A stretch of 64,000 nucleotides of DNA from Polychytrium aggregatum (lineage: Eukaryota > Chytridiomycota > Chytridiomycetes > Polychytriales): the NCBI RefSeq assembly GCF_025602895.1, contig NW_026516207.1, positions 558,001-622,000 of the forward strand. Direction: 5' to 3'. The first letter of the stretch is position 1; each line of letters begins with the position of its first letter. Position numbers and translations under genes: made by a program. The notes below the pieces were generated by a model that ran no database searches, was not told the DNA's origin, and was given only the letters and a program-made list of their open reading frames with translations. Positions 54,993 through 64,000 of this stretch are shown in pieces.

Positions 54993-57014
54993 TCAGTCAA
55001 AGTTCGTGATCGGCGACCAGCCCTGGTCTGCTGCCTTGCGGTACCAGCGGTCGGCCACATCGGCATCCTTGGCAACACCGTCTCCATGCGAGAAGCAGTC
55101 TCCGAGGCCGTACTGACCATAGCGATTGCCTTGGTCGGCTGACTTGCGGAAGTACTCGGCGGCCTTGGCACCGTCTTTGGCTGTTCCATGTCCGTACTCG
55201 TAGCACCAGCCGGCCATATACTCTCCGTACGGATTGCCCCGGTCGGCAGATTCGATGAACCATCGGAGCGCCGTCTTCCTGTCGCTTGCGACGCCCCAGC
55301 CCCAGAAATAGCAGCGCCCCAGCCAGAACTGGCTGTCGCTATGTCCTTGCTGGGCAAGCTGCTCAAATATGGCCACCGCTACTTGCTCTTCGCCAATCGA
55401 GTTTCCAAATTCGCAGATGATGCACACCGCCAAAAGGTGCTTGCAAACCCAGTCGCGCTCGGCCCCGAGCTGCAGCAGCTCAAAAAACCGGATGGCTGCG
55501 GGAGACTCGGAGGGCGCCAGGCCGAATGCTGCCAGGCACTCGTGCTCTCCCAAGGGGAACTCCTCCGTTTGACTGTCTCGAACGAGCTGGACTCCTGTTT
55601 GCTGATCCCGGTTTGTACCTCGGCCGAGGTAGTGCATCCAGCCGAGCAAATGAGTGGCAATCGACCGGAGGGCATGGTCACCAGGCTGGCTACAGACCTC
55701 TTGCAAGTAGGTGAGCGCATCAAGGTCGCTCTGCTCGACACCGACACCAAGAAGGTGCATCCAGCCGAGGTAAAAGTAGGCTTCGCTTTGCTGTTGTTCG
55801 GCGGCAACTTGGAAGAACGAGGCTGCTTGCGTCCAAACCGGATCGGTGACAAACTTGTGGTGCGAGAGCATTTTGGCTACTTGAACACAGGCATTGGCAT
55901 CGCCTCTTCGAGCCTTCTGCAGGATCAGACGAGGAACGCCGGGATAAGACCCAGATTCTGCCGACGGGGTGGGCGATGGGGTCACGGGCGGTGAGATTGG
56001 AGTCTGGATCGGCTCGGGCTCTTGCTTGGGCTCTGGCTCCCATCTTGGTGCTGGAACTGGTACTGGAACTGGTACTGGAACTGGTGCTGGACCTGGTGGG
56101 GGCGGCAGATCCACTGTGTCGTACCGGTTCAGGGTTTCGAGGATGGCAGGGAAGCTTGGCCGCTCGTTTGGAGCTTGGCTCCAGCAACTCTCGATGACTG
56201 TCCAGACGTCGTCTGGGATGCCATCGATTTGCTTAGGACGCTTTCCCTTGCGCACTTGCTTCTCGATGACTTGGCTCAGCATCGGCTGGCCATTGTCCGT
56301 CACCCAAATTGGCTGAGCGTCGTTCAAGGCTTCGTACATGGTGATGGCAAAGGCATAGACGTCGGTCTTCATCGTGGTGCCACTGGGGTTTTCGTCGTCG
56401 AGCAGCTCCGGGGCCATGTATCCCTCTGTTCCAACGATGGTGTTGTACGTCCTATTGCGGTCCATCGAGGCCGAGGTGTGCTTGGTGCGAGAGAGGCCAA
56501 AGTCCGAGACCACGGCGCTACGGGCCTCGTCGAGGAGGACATTGGCGGCTTTGAGGTCGCCGTGCACAACGTGTTTGCCATGGAGGTACGACATGCCAGA
56601 GGCGACCTGGAACAAGAGGTGGAGCTTCTCCTCCAAGGGCCGAGGGCTGTCTGGGTCCGAAACATAGTCGCGGAGAGTACCGTTAGGCATGAACGGCGAA
56701 ACCATGAAGGGAACAATCGGAGTACCATCGTCGCTTTTGTCGCAGGCGCCGAGAAGACGCAGGATGTGGGGGTGGCTGAGCTCCTTCCAGATATCAATTT
56801 CTCGGCGGTAATCGACGAGCTCCCGCTTGTTGCAGGTGCCGAGGAGCTGCTTGATGGCAACTTTGGAGCCGTAGTAGCGGCCGCTGTACACTTCGCCAAA
56901 GCCGCCACGGCCGATGGGAACGGCGGAGCGGTCGGTGATGTCGCTGGGGGAAATGTACCAGGACGGTTTGTTGGCGGGCGGGTCGGCACAGGCCGTGGCG
57001 GAGCTGCCGGACAT
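54993..57014 (-). CDS. TKL-like protein kinase fused to Sel1-like repeats
   Basis: Single-exon gene of 673 residues from MSGSSATACADPP. Kinase domain, residues about 30-310: glycine loop IGRGGFGEVYSG, VAIK lysine K55, VVHGDLKAANVLLDEARSAV with catalytic D153, DFGLSRTK at 171, GTEGYMAPELL, TDVYAFAITMYE and CWSQAPNERPSF. The HRD Arg is Gly (HGD), as in many TKL kinases, and the key Lys and Asp residues are kept. A Pro-Val/Pro-Glu linker (VPVPVPVPVP) follows. The C-terminal half has Sel1-like repeats, for example EAYFYLGWMHLLGVGVEQSD, SQFWLGRCYFWGWGVASDRK and GQYGLGDCFSHGDGVAKDAD. Kinase-Sel1 fusions are expanded in early-diverging fungi; the pathway is unknown. Confidence 0.9.
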   Translation of the reverse strand: MSGSSATACADPPANKPSWYISPSDITDRSAVPIGRGGFGEVYSGRYYGSKVAIKQLLGTCNKRELVDYRREIDIWKELSHPHILRLLGACDKSDDGTPIVPFMVSPFMPNGTLRDYVSDPDSPRPLEEKLHLLFQVASGMSYLHGKHVVHGDLKAANVLLDEARSAVVSDFGLSRTKHTSASMDRNRTYNTIVGTEGYMAPELLDDENPSGTTMKTDVYAFAITMYEALNDAQPIWVTDNGQPMLSQVIEKQVRKGKRPKQIDGIPDDVWTVIESCWSQAPNERPSFPAILETLNRYDTVDLPPPPGPAPVPVPVPVPVPAPRWEPEPKQEPEPIQTPISPPVTPSPTPSAESGSYPGVPRLILQKARRGDANACVQVAKMLSHHKFVTDPVWTQAASFFQVAAEQQQSEAYFYLGWMHLLGVGVEQSDLDALTYLQEVCSQPGDHALRSIATHLLGWMHYLGRGTNRDQQTGVQLVRDSQTEEFPLGEHECLAAFGLAPSESPAAIRFFELLQLGAERDWVCKHLLAVCIICEFGNSIGEEQVAVAIFEQLAQQGHSDSQFWLGRCYFWGWGVASDRKTALRWFIESADRGNPYGEYMAGWCYEYGHGTAKDGAKAAEYFRKSADQGNRYGQYGLGDCFSHGDGVAKDADVADRWYRKAADQGWSPITNFD

Positions 57015-57977
57015 TGTGGAGAGTGTGCTTGGAACAGTGATGGGCGAATCTGAAGCGAGGCAAGTGGCATGCAAGATGGCAGGCAAGATGGCAGGCAAGA
57101 TGGCAGCAAGATGGCAGGCAAGATGGCAGGCAAGATGGCAGCAAGATGGCAGCAATGGCGACCGACGCGCCAGCCAGAACAGGGTATCACCTGCGCCACA
57201 GGCACTGACACGTGTCTGTTCTGTGGCAGCAGTGGCGGAGTGGCGCCACAGAGCGCAGCACCGCGTCCTGGAGCGCAGCACCATGACCGAGCGACGACCA
57301 TGTCGATCCATGCGGGCCACGAGTTTCGACCGCGACGAAGCATCCGGCGGCGACCTGCTTCCTCAGCTCGGCCGCTCGGAGGTGGTTCACAGATATGCGT
57401 CCTGGGCTGCGATCGAGCTGCGCCCGTATATGTCGTGGCATGTCTGCGCTGCCACTTGTGGGCACGTCTCGCTAATCTCCTCCCAGGCCCCGCTCTCCAC
57501 CGCCCAACCCCATCGGCCGCATCGATCCCTTTTTTCCCCTTTGCACACCCCAAAGAAGCCATCGGAGAAGAGACCCGCCAAAGAGCGCTCGCAGCTGGCA
57601 GCTTGCACTGGCAGCTTGCACCGGAAGCCGCCTTGCTTGCCCGCCAAGTGGCTGGCTGTTGCTGTATCGGAGAGCGTCCCTGGCAGCCAGGGAAGAAAAA
57701 AGGGCGGCCCCGTCGCTTGCACCCTGTGGGCATCCTCCGGCTGGTCGCTTGGCTTCTGAGAAGCACTGGTACTGGGAGACATCAGCGTACGATCGGGTGT
57801 CGGCCGGGCGGTGAGTCGGCGCTGGCCTTCAGCATCCTTCTTTCGGCCATCGCCCTGCATTCCGGCTTTTGGATAGCATTCTGCCCGCCCTCAAGCACCG
57901 GCGCCGATCCCTTGCCACGACGACCTGCCACTGGCTGCATACGCACCACTCTCTCCAGGACTCTCCGGGCTCTCGAA
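57015..57977. promoter_or_regulatory. Divergent intergenic region, kinase / Ser-Thr-rich membrane protein
   Basis: About 960 nt between divergent start codons. It carries a GCAAGATGGCAG array (57060-57155). Frames run through it on both strands, but they are not conserved-looking. Confidence 0.45.
57060..57155. repeat. Tandem repeat (GCAAGATGGCAG)n upstream of the kinase gene
   Basis: Seven or eight copies of an 11-12-nt unit, some shortened to GCAAGATG, about 45-140 nt upstream of the kinase start codon. Confidence 0.9.
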
Positions 57978-59753
57978 ATGTCCTTTCTCTTGGCGCTGAA
58001 GCTCATTCTCGTTGTGTTGCTCCTTCTGGCCTCCACGACCGTCTTTGTGATCTCGGTCTTTGGCGGCACCGTTTCGGCATCGTCAGGAGCCACTCTATCG
58101 AATGCCGCGCCGTCCGTCTTTGCCCTCGAGCTGGCCAAAATCCCATGGATCGTGTCGTCGCTAGGAAGAGATTCGCTGTGGTGCTTTTGTCCATTCGATG
58201 CGGGATCAATTGCCGACTGCTGGACCATATTCCAGGGCAACTTCGGATCAAGCAGCCCAGCTTCAGGACCCAACAATACTGCTGGATCAAATGGAGTGTC
58301 AGCATCGCCGGGTCTCGTTCATTCGAGCGTGGGCTTGCCATCTGCTGCCCCGTCCGGTGCCGCTCTTTCGCAGCAACAGTCCTCAGCTTCGTGGACCAGC
58401 CCTCTGTTTCAACAATCCCAGACGTCCTCGCTATCGGCAACTCCGTGGCTAGGGCCGCCGATCACCTCGTCTACCTCGTCCAATGGCCAGTTTGCATCCA
58501 TCTCGGCGGGACCATCATCGCCGGCTGCCCCTTCAGCGGCCTCTGCAACAACTTCATCCTCCCCGGTACCACAGTTTATCCCGAGCCAGCTGCCCTGGCC
58601 GCCCACGATCGCCCAGCCTCAAACATCGACTTCCTCTGTTTCCACTGCACCGGTCTCAGCAGCAGTGCCATCCACAACTCTCTCGCGATCTAACCTGGCA
58701 TCCTCATCAACCGCACTGATCTCGAACCCGCCCCAAGCATCATCCCTATCTTCTCAGTCGGCAGAGAGCGTCTTGACTTTGTCGATCCCCAAGCCCACCT
58801 CACTGACACCCACAGCCAACTCTGTTCCCATACAGCCCACAAGTGCATCACCGACGTCGCAGCCTCTGCGAACCACTCAAGCATCAATGCCACCAAGTAC
58901 ACCGCCATCACAGCCACCATCGCAACCGCCACCCAAAACCCTCCCGTCTCCATCTGTCGCCTCCACTGCTCCGGCTAGCTCTACAACCTCGACACCACCA
59001 GGGATTCCTCCTCAGATCGCTGGCTTGCTGGGATGGGGTCTAAGCATATCGTCAGTGATTCGGATGCACATCGAATTCCAGCCCTCGCGTCTCGACAGCG
59101 CTCCGAGCCTTGCTCAATCGGGCTTTTCGCTAGTTCCGTTCTGGGCTCGGATCATCCTCGGAGTACTGGCTATCCTGGTTGTTCTGGCGACATTGGGCGC
59201 ATTGCTGGTGCTTGTCGCAGCAGCACTCCCACCTCAACGGTCGAGTGCTCGAACAGCGACACAAGCTCGTCCCCAACGGCCGTGGCGGCGGCGCTCTCTC
59301 AGCGACTTTGACGAAGCATTTGAACTCCACAACTCGCATCGAACACTCTCCGAGGAAAGTTATGGGCCAGGCACTGGACTGGGTCATGGCGGTATCGTGT
59401 CCGATGCCAAGCTTCGGCGAACTGCCGATCAGCGACGAGCATTGCAAGTCCGGAGGTCGTCGTACTGTGTGTTTGCGTCTGCCATCCTGTGCTTTGTGTA
59501 CTTTTGCTTTGGAAGCTACATCACCTTCATGGCGATCGAGACGCTGAAGGAGTCTGGCCTGGCTGGGGCGTCCGATGTTAGTGCAGGCACTAGCATCGAC
59601 TCCAGTGCCATCGGCATTGGCGGTGGGTTCTGGGGATGGAACATTGTCCTGGTCGGCAGCGTCGATCTGGGGTTCTGGGTCGGTGCTTGGGCGCTCTGGC
59701 TGCTAAGCGCCGACCTCGGTGATGCCGAAGCCGCGCATGAGCAGAATGTGTGA
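57978..59753 (+). CDS. Ser/Thr/Pro-rich membrane protein (mucin-like ectodomain)
   Basis: Single open frame of 591 residues from MSFLLALKLILVVLLL. Residues about 1-28 are a hydrophobic signal/anchor. A short Cys-containing stretch WCFCPFDAGSIADCW follows near residue 67. Residues about 90-360 are Ser/Thr/Pro/Ala-rich with many SS, TS and PS pairs, typical of O-glycosylated fungal surface stalks. The C-terminal part has three hydrophobic segments: WARIILGVLAILVVLATLGA, YCVFASAILCFVYFCFGSYI and WNIVLVGSVDLGFWVGAWAL, separated by a basic loop RPQRPWRRRSLS. I do not recognise a family; the layout suggests a cell-wall sensor or surface protein. An undetected intron in the low-complexity part cannot be excluded. 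Confidence 0.65.
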   Translation: MSFLLALKLILVVLLLLASTTVFVISVFGGTVSASSGATLSNAAPSVFALELAKIPWIVSSLGRDSLWCFCPFDAGSIADCWTIFQGNFGSSSPASGPNNTAGSNGVSASPGLVHSSVGLPSAAPSGAALSQQQSSASWTSPLFQQSQTSSLSATPWLGPPITSSTSSNGQFASISAGPSSPAAPSAASATTSSSPVPQFIPSQLPWPPTIAQPQTSTSSVSTAPVSAAVPSTTLSRSNLASSSTALISNPPQASSLSSQSAESVLTLSIPKPTSLTPTANSVPIQPTSASPTSQPLRTTQASMPPSTPPSQPPSQPPPKTLPSPSVASTAPASSTTSTPPGIPPQIAGLLGWGLSISSVIRMHIEFQPSRLDSAPSLAQSGFSLVPFWARIILGVLAILVVLATLGALLVLVAAALPPQRSSARTATQARPQRPWRRRSLSDFDEAFELHNSHRTLSEESYGPGTGLGHGGIVSDAKLRRTADQRRALQVRRSSYCVFASAILCFVYFCFGSYITFMAIETLKESGLAGASDVSAGTSIDSSAIGIGGGFWGWNIVLVGSVDLGFWVGAWALWLLSADLGDAEAAHEQNV

Positions 59754-59963
59754 GACATCATTGACTCGTACACGGACAGTCAAGAACCATGAACGGAAAG
59801 ACCGAAACATATCTGCTGTATTATTGTTCCATCTGACTCAATATAGTTTGCATTGCCTCAAAGCCACACCCCGGCTTCGCGTGAGGAGGATGTGCCCTCC
59901 AAGCACTGCCGCAAATCAACACAGACGATGCTTCCGAGGCGACACCTTGAGCCGCCGACCCCA

Positions 59964-62900
59964 CTACGAGATCACTTCGATCGACTGAACGAGTGTGTCG
60001 CCAAGACGATACATTTCCGAGATCATGGCATCGAGGTTGACCTTGACGGTGTCAGGCGCGACAGTCTTGGACTTTTTCTTGTCCTTTTGCGCAGGCTGTG
60101 GGGACTGTGGGTCGAAGGAATGATCGGATGGCAAGTGCAGCAGATCGATCAGCGACGGTACACGAGAGGATGGTATGGACAAGCCAACAACGGATCAGTC
60201 GCATCAAGTCACTACCATGACCACGCACTCAGGCCCCATTGGCCCATCGGTCCATCGGTCCCATGGCCCCCAACCCACCTGGCCGAGTGTCGCCGGCTCG
60301 ATATTCCAACCAAGATTGACCTTGAAGGCCAGCTCGGTCTTGGGCAGCCCCTTCCACGCAACCGCAATCTTATCGCCTCCGTATCGGTCGGCAAAGAACA
60401 TAGCGACGTCCCCAAAGGAGTCGCGCAACTCGGCAAGGTATTGTGGAATCGGATTGAGGGTGTCCAGAGCGAGATCGGTTTCGGAGCGGCTGATGGACAG
60501 ATTCTTGAACTTTGCGTTCTTGATCGATGGGTCGGCTTCGGGATCAAAGGTGACGTTGAGTGGGTAGGACGGCACATAGTGTGGGTCGAGGTGGATGATT
60601 GCGTTGTAGCCTGTCTTGGGTGTCAGGAACAGTTTCTGTGATAGCGCAGCCGTGATCGAGGTTGCCAAGGGCCAGCCGACATTGACGCCACCGATGCGAG
60701 CCAGTGTCCAAATAAGCGATGTGAATTAGCAATACGTCCAGCAGTCGGGAGCGACACTGAGCGGTCCGCCAACAACTCCAGCTGCTGCGAAGAGTGGAGA
60801 CATGGCCAGTCACAGTGGAGCCTCGATAAAAATGCCAAGGAGTGGCAAACCCACGGCTGAACTAAGCGTCCCAGTGCCCAGCGCCCAATGTCCAGCGCCC
60901 AATGTCCAATGTCCAATGTCCAGGACCACACCAGCTCGACAGTGCTGCTGGTGTTGACACCTGGATCCCAAGGCCGGGCACCGTCGCCAAACAGAAGGCT
61001 CGGCAGAAATCACCACCCAACAATCAACTGCCTTCGTGTCATACCTGCACACCAGCTTCGTCGCCGTTGGAAATCAGGAGCCGATACTGCTCCAGCGATG
61101 CGGTTGCCAATACACGCAGGCGGTGAAAGTACATTTGCGGGCAGACGCCCCACCAGATGCCTTCCGTGTCTCGCTCGGTGGCCACAAAGGCGCCTGCTGT
61201 TTGGCCAGCGTCGCCGTCCGAAAGTCGACTGTTGAACTTCTCGGCGATTTCCCGACGGATCTCTGGCGAGAGCATGCCCTTCTCCAACTCGACGACGAGG
61301 ATCTCTTTCTTCCAGTTGAAAGTTCGGAGCAGGTCGAGGACCCGGAAGAAGCCCGAGAACGGTCCGCCGGGCTCCGGCCATCGGCCCGAGTCCACAAACA
61401 CCGAGGCTGTAATCAGCTCCAAGACCTCCTCTGGGATCGAATACGAGAGGAGATGAGCCGAGACCCATCGCTTCACCAGCCTCATCGTCAGCGGTAGGAA
61501 GGGGTGTCTGAGCGACAGCTGCGCTATGCGGCTTGTGTGGTATTTCCGCTTGATATAGCACAGCTCGTGCTCGTTCTTGGCCTGTGTGTACGCGTCGATC
61601 TGCTCGGGACCGAGGCTGGTGTTCTTGAGGGCACGTTCGATGACCTCGACCTCGTTGTCGGCGTAGATGTGGCAGCGGAACGTCCATCCGGCGTCGGTTT
61701 TGATCTCGAGGTAGCCGGCGTCAAAGTGATTGCGGAAGCTGCCGCGGGTGACGCGGCAGTCCGAGGCAGGGTTGCGGGCCTTGAAGATCTCGGCAATCTT
61801 GATGGCAAAGGCCAACTTCATCTGCTGGATGGCATGCAGGTCCTCGGGCCATCGACCGGACGATTCAAACTCGATTGTGCACTCAAGGGGATCGTACATG
61901 GATGTTCGGAAGGACGATCCCTTCTTGAAGGGCTGGGGCACAAAGACTGAGGCGTAGCGGAGACCCGAGGAGATAGGGCTGATGTTGGCTATGTGCAGCG
62001 GAAGGCCCTCGAGCTCGCGCAGCTGCTTCGAGAACTTTTGGAAGCCCTCGATCACTCTCTGGAAAACCGAGACGGTGGCGCCCGAGTACTTGACGAACGG
62101 ATACAGTTGACCAGCGAAGGTTCGCAGCGCCTTGCCGGACTGCAGCCCAATGTGCCGCTCCACAAGATGGGCCACAATCTTGGACACGATGAGGGAACGA
62201 TCTTCAAGCGTTCCGCCAGATTCTTCCCAGACAACACTTTCAAGGATGCTGCCGTCTTTGAACCGACGCAGCTCTGACTTTGCGCCCCAAAGCTGCCGAA
62301 ACTCTTTCGAGGCCGCCTCGTCCTCGGCCGAGGGACCATGGTCGACGACCCGAATGGCTGCCTCCGAGTTCATCACCAGACCCATCACGATCGGGGTCTT
62401 GAGGGTCTCGTGGCTCGGCGGCGCCTCGGAGCATGGCCACAATGGCAGTGGGTCCGAGATCACGGCTATGGTTTGGACACGATCGGTGAGACCTCTTTTC
62501 AGAAGCTTGGGGAGCAGATACAGGATGAAATAGTGCAGGCTTGGGAAATCCAGGGCATTTGAGGCCTTGTAGGACGGAGGAGGAGTTGTCACATGCGGGA
62601 TCCTGTGGACGGCGGCGGGCGTCAGGGCAAAAGCTAGGCGGCATCTAAGGATCGGTCTGCATGAAGAGTGCTCCGATATTACCTGAGCACATTGTCAAAC
62701 TGCAGCCGAACTTCGGAAACCTTGCTCAGGAAGAGCGAATCGAATCGATCGACGGCGACATCGTTGAAGTGACCAAAGCTGATACGGGCCTGGACTTGGA
62801 GCTACATCCGGCGCGGACGGGGCAAGTGCAAGTTAGACGGACGATTCCGACCAGAGGGACAGGTGCGACAGCCTTTGATATGCTCATGGCCACAACATCG

Positions 62901-64000
62901 TGGGACTGCTTACATCCTCGAGCTGGCACTTGCTGATTGCACTGGCGAGGTTCAGCTTGCCGGAGGGGTCGACAATGACGACATCAAAGTGCCGCTTGAA
63001 AGCCTCGAGAGAGAACTGTTCAACGAAGAATCAATCGCAAGCACGGTTAGCAGAAGCGCATGCGATGGCACGCGATAGTAGCGCCGACCACACGACCAGT
63101 TTCGATGGTAAGGCGGGTGGGACATGCGAGGCGTGAGTGTGTGTGGAGTATCGTCAATCTCCGTAGTGTCCGGAACCTACCTCGGGATCTTCCAAGGGCT
63201 TGCCATTCGGGGTCATGAAGATGGGCTCGGCATCAAAGTCGTGGTTGGCTTTGGGACGGACAGACAGAAATATACGAGCAAGGCAAGCCGTTGAGTGGTC
63301 TGCAAATCCAGTCGATCATGCATAATGCGAGAAGCTCTCAAGCACAAGAAGAGCCCGATAGGCAGGCATCGTTTCAGGCGCTCTCGTTGCATTGAGACGA
63401 CGGATCGCTCCACGCCTGCTGAATCTCGTGCAGCACATCAAACAACCCGATCCGTACCCAAGAAGCCCATGGTAACCTTGAGCAGCTGGTATGAACTGAA
63501 GCTGTTTCCGAGCGTCCGGTTGCCGCGACGGTCATCGGTCCGCAGCAGGTATCCCATGAGCATCTCCCACAAGAACCCGTTGAAGGTACCGTGGTGTCCG
63601 TTGAAGCCTCGTTGCTGAAGCCAGACTTTGGCCAAGACGCTGGCATCACGGAACGCCGCGCAGGCAGAGGCGTGTGAGTGTAGCTGATTAAGGTTGTTGA
63701 CCATCACCGAGTCCATCAGCAATGATGCGTTGTATCGGGGCGTTGGGGGCAGACTAGTATCGCCCTGGTTGCCGGGTGGGCGCACGTTATTTCGGCCAGG
63801 GGCCAGACGGCTGGCGCCAAAGGTGTTCTCGGGGATGATGGGAAATATCCGGATTTGGAAGCCACTCTTCGAAAAGTCAGTGTCCGATACGACTATAGGC
63901 GGAACAGATGCGGCAGGTGGGTGAGCGAGCACTGGCAAACGGCGAACGAGATACCAGCGCGATCCAGCATCCACACGGCGACTCCGTGCGTATGCAGTAC
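59964..64000 (-). CDS. UTP22: Nucleolar protein 6 / Utp22 (Nrap), 5' truncated
   Basis: Component of the SSU processome (UTP-C) needed for 18S rRNA processing. It runs off the right edge, so the N terminus is missing. Exons: about 63892-63458, 63248-63181, 63015-62914, 62801-62683, 62602-61045, 60635-60279 and 60104-59964, all in phase. Nrap blocks: DASVLAKVWLQQRGFNGHHG, DFDAEPIFMTPNGKPLEDPE, HFDVVIVDPSGKLNLASAIS, RRFKDGSILESVVWEE, LRHPFLPLTMRLVKRWVSAH, TGYNAIIHLDPHYVPSYPL and FKVNLGWNIEPATLGQ. The last exon encodes a Lys-rich segment and the tail DAMISEMYRLGDTLVQSIEV. The final intron could also end at a second in-frame acceptor nine nt further on. The exon right of 63892 is not resolved. 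Confidence 0.93.
60860..60925. repeat. Short tandem repeat in a UTP22 intron
   Basis: CCAATGTCCA/GCGCCCA units repeated six or seven times in the intron between the two exons ending at 61045 and starting at 60635. Confidence 0.8.

Noticed and set aside
57069-57977. N-terminal extension of the Ser/Thr-rich membrane protein into the GCAAGATGGCAG repeat
   Set aside because: It would place a tandem repeat and basic low-complexity sequence before an obvious hydrophobic signal/anchor (MSFLLALKLILVVLLL); the ATG at 57978 is the sensible start.

Overview
The window is eukaryotic nuclear DNA from a fungus, most likely a zoosporic (chytrid-type) one. It is GC-rich and gene-dense. Genes lie on both strands and are cut by many short GT-AG introns (about 42-500 nt), with a few GC-AG introns. 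Most genes are conserved opisthokont housekeeping genes. An axonemal gene, CFAP77, implies a flagellated life stage, and the Fanzor gene is of a kind already known from chytrids. I derived gene models by hand from reading frame, splice-site phase and remembered family motifs; individual splice sites may be off by 1-2 nt.

Layout. 0-10 kb: 3' truncated NAD-dependent epimerase/dehydratase (-), mitochondrial ribosomal protein bL19m (-), a polyQ HMG-box protein (-) and a TTC36-like TPR protein (+). 10-18.6 kb: glutaminyl-tRNA synthetase (-), then an intact Fanzor RNA-guided nuclease gene (-) about 460 bp upstream of it, then shugoshin (-). 18.8-28 kb: TTC1-like TPR protein (+), CFAP77 (-), DGAT2-family acyltransferase (+) and pyruvate dehydrogenase E1 beta (+). 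28-41 kb: a tetraspan membrane protein (+), acyl-protein thioesterase (-), an anillin-like PH protein (+) and coatomer beta-prime (+, 17 exons, the first holding only the ATG). 41.7-50 kb: an uncertain exon pair, a CREST-superfamily membrane protein (+), LSM1 (+), an Oca/Siw14-type pseudophosphatase (-) and a membrane RING-H2 ligase (+). 50-64 kb: an M17 aminopeptidase of NPEPL1 type (+), 3-ketoacyl-CoA reductase (-), a kinase-Sel1 repeat protein (-), a Ser/Thr/Pro-rich membrane protein (+) and 5' truncated NOL6/UTP22 (-).

The genes do not form one pathway; the order looks like an ordinary fungal chromosome arm. The stand-out locus is the Fanzor gene (13799-16375). It has an intact RuvC-like nuclease core (DPG motif, NEFNTS motif, CxxC...CxxC zinc finger, DRD motif), N-terminal Cys/His motifs and a basic N terminus. 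Its flanks contain perfect hairpins that are candidates for guide-RNA (omega-RNA) or transposon-end structures. Short tandem repeats are common in introns and intergenic gaps. No rRNA, tRNA, CRISPR array or bacterial-type mobile element was found.
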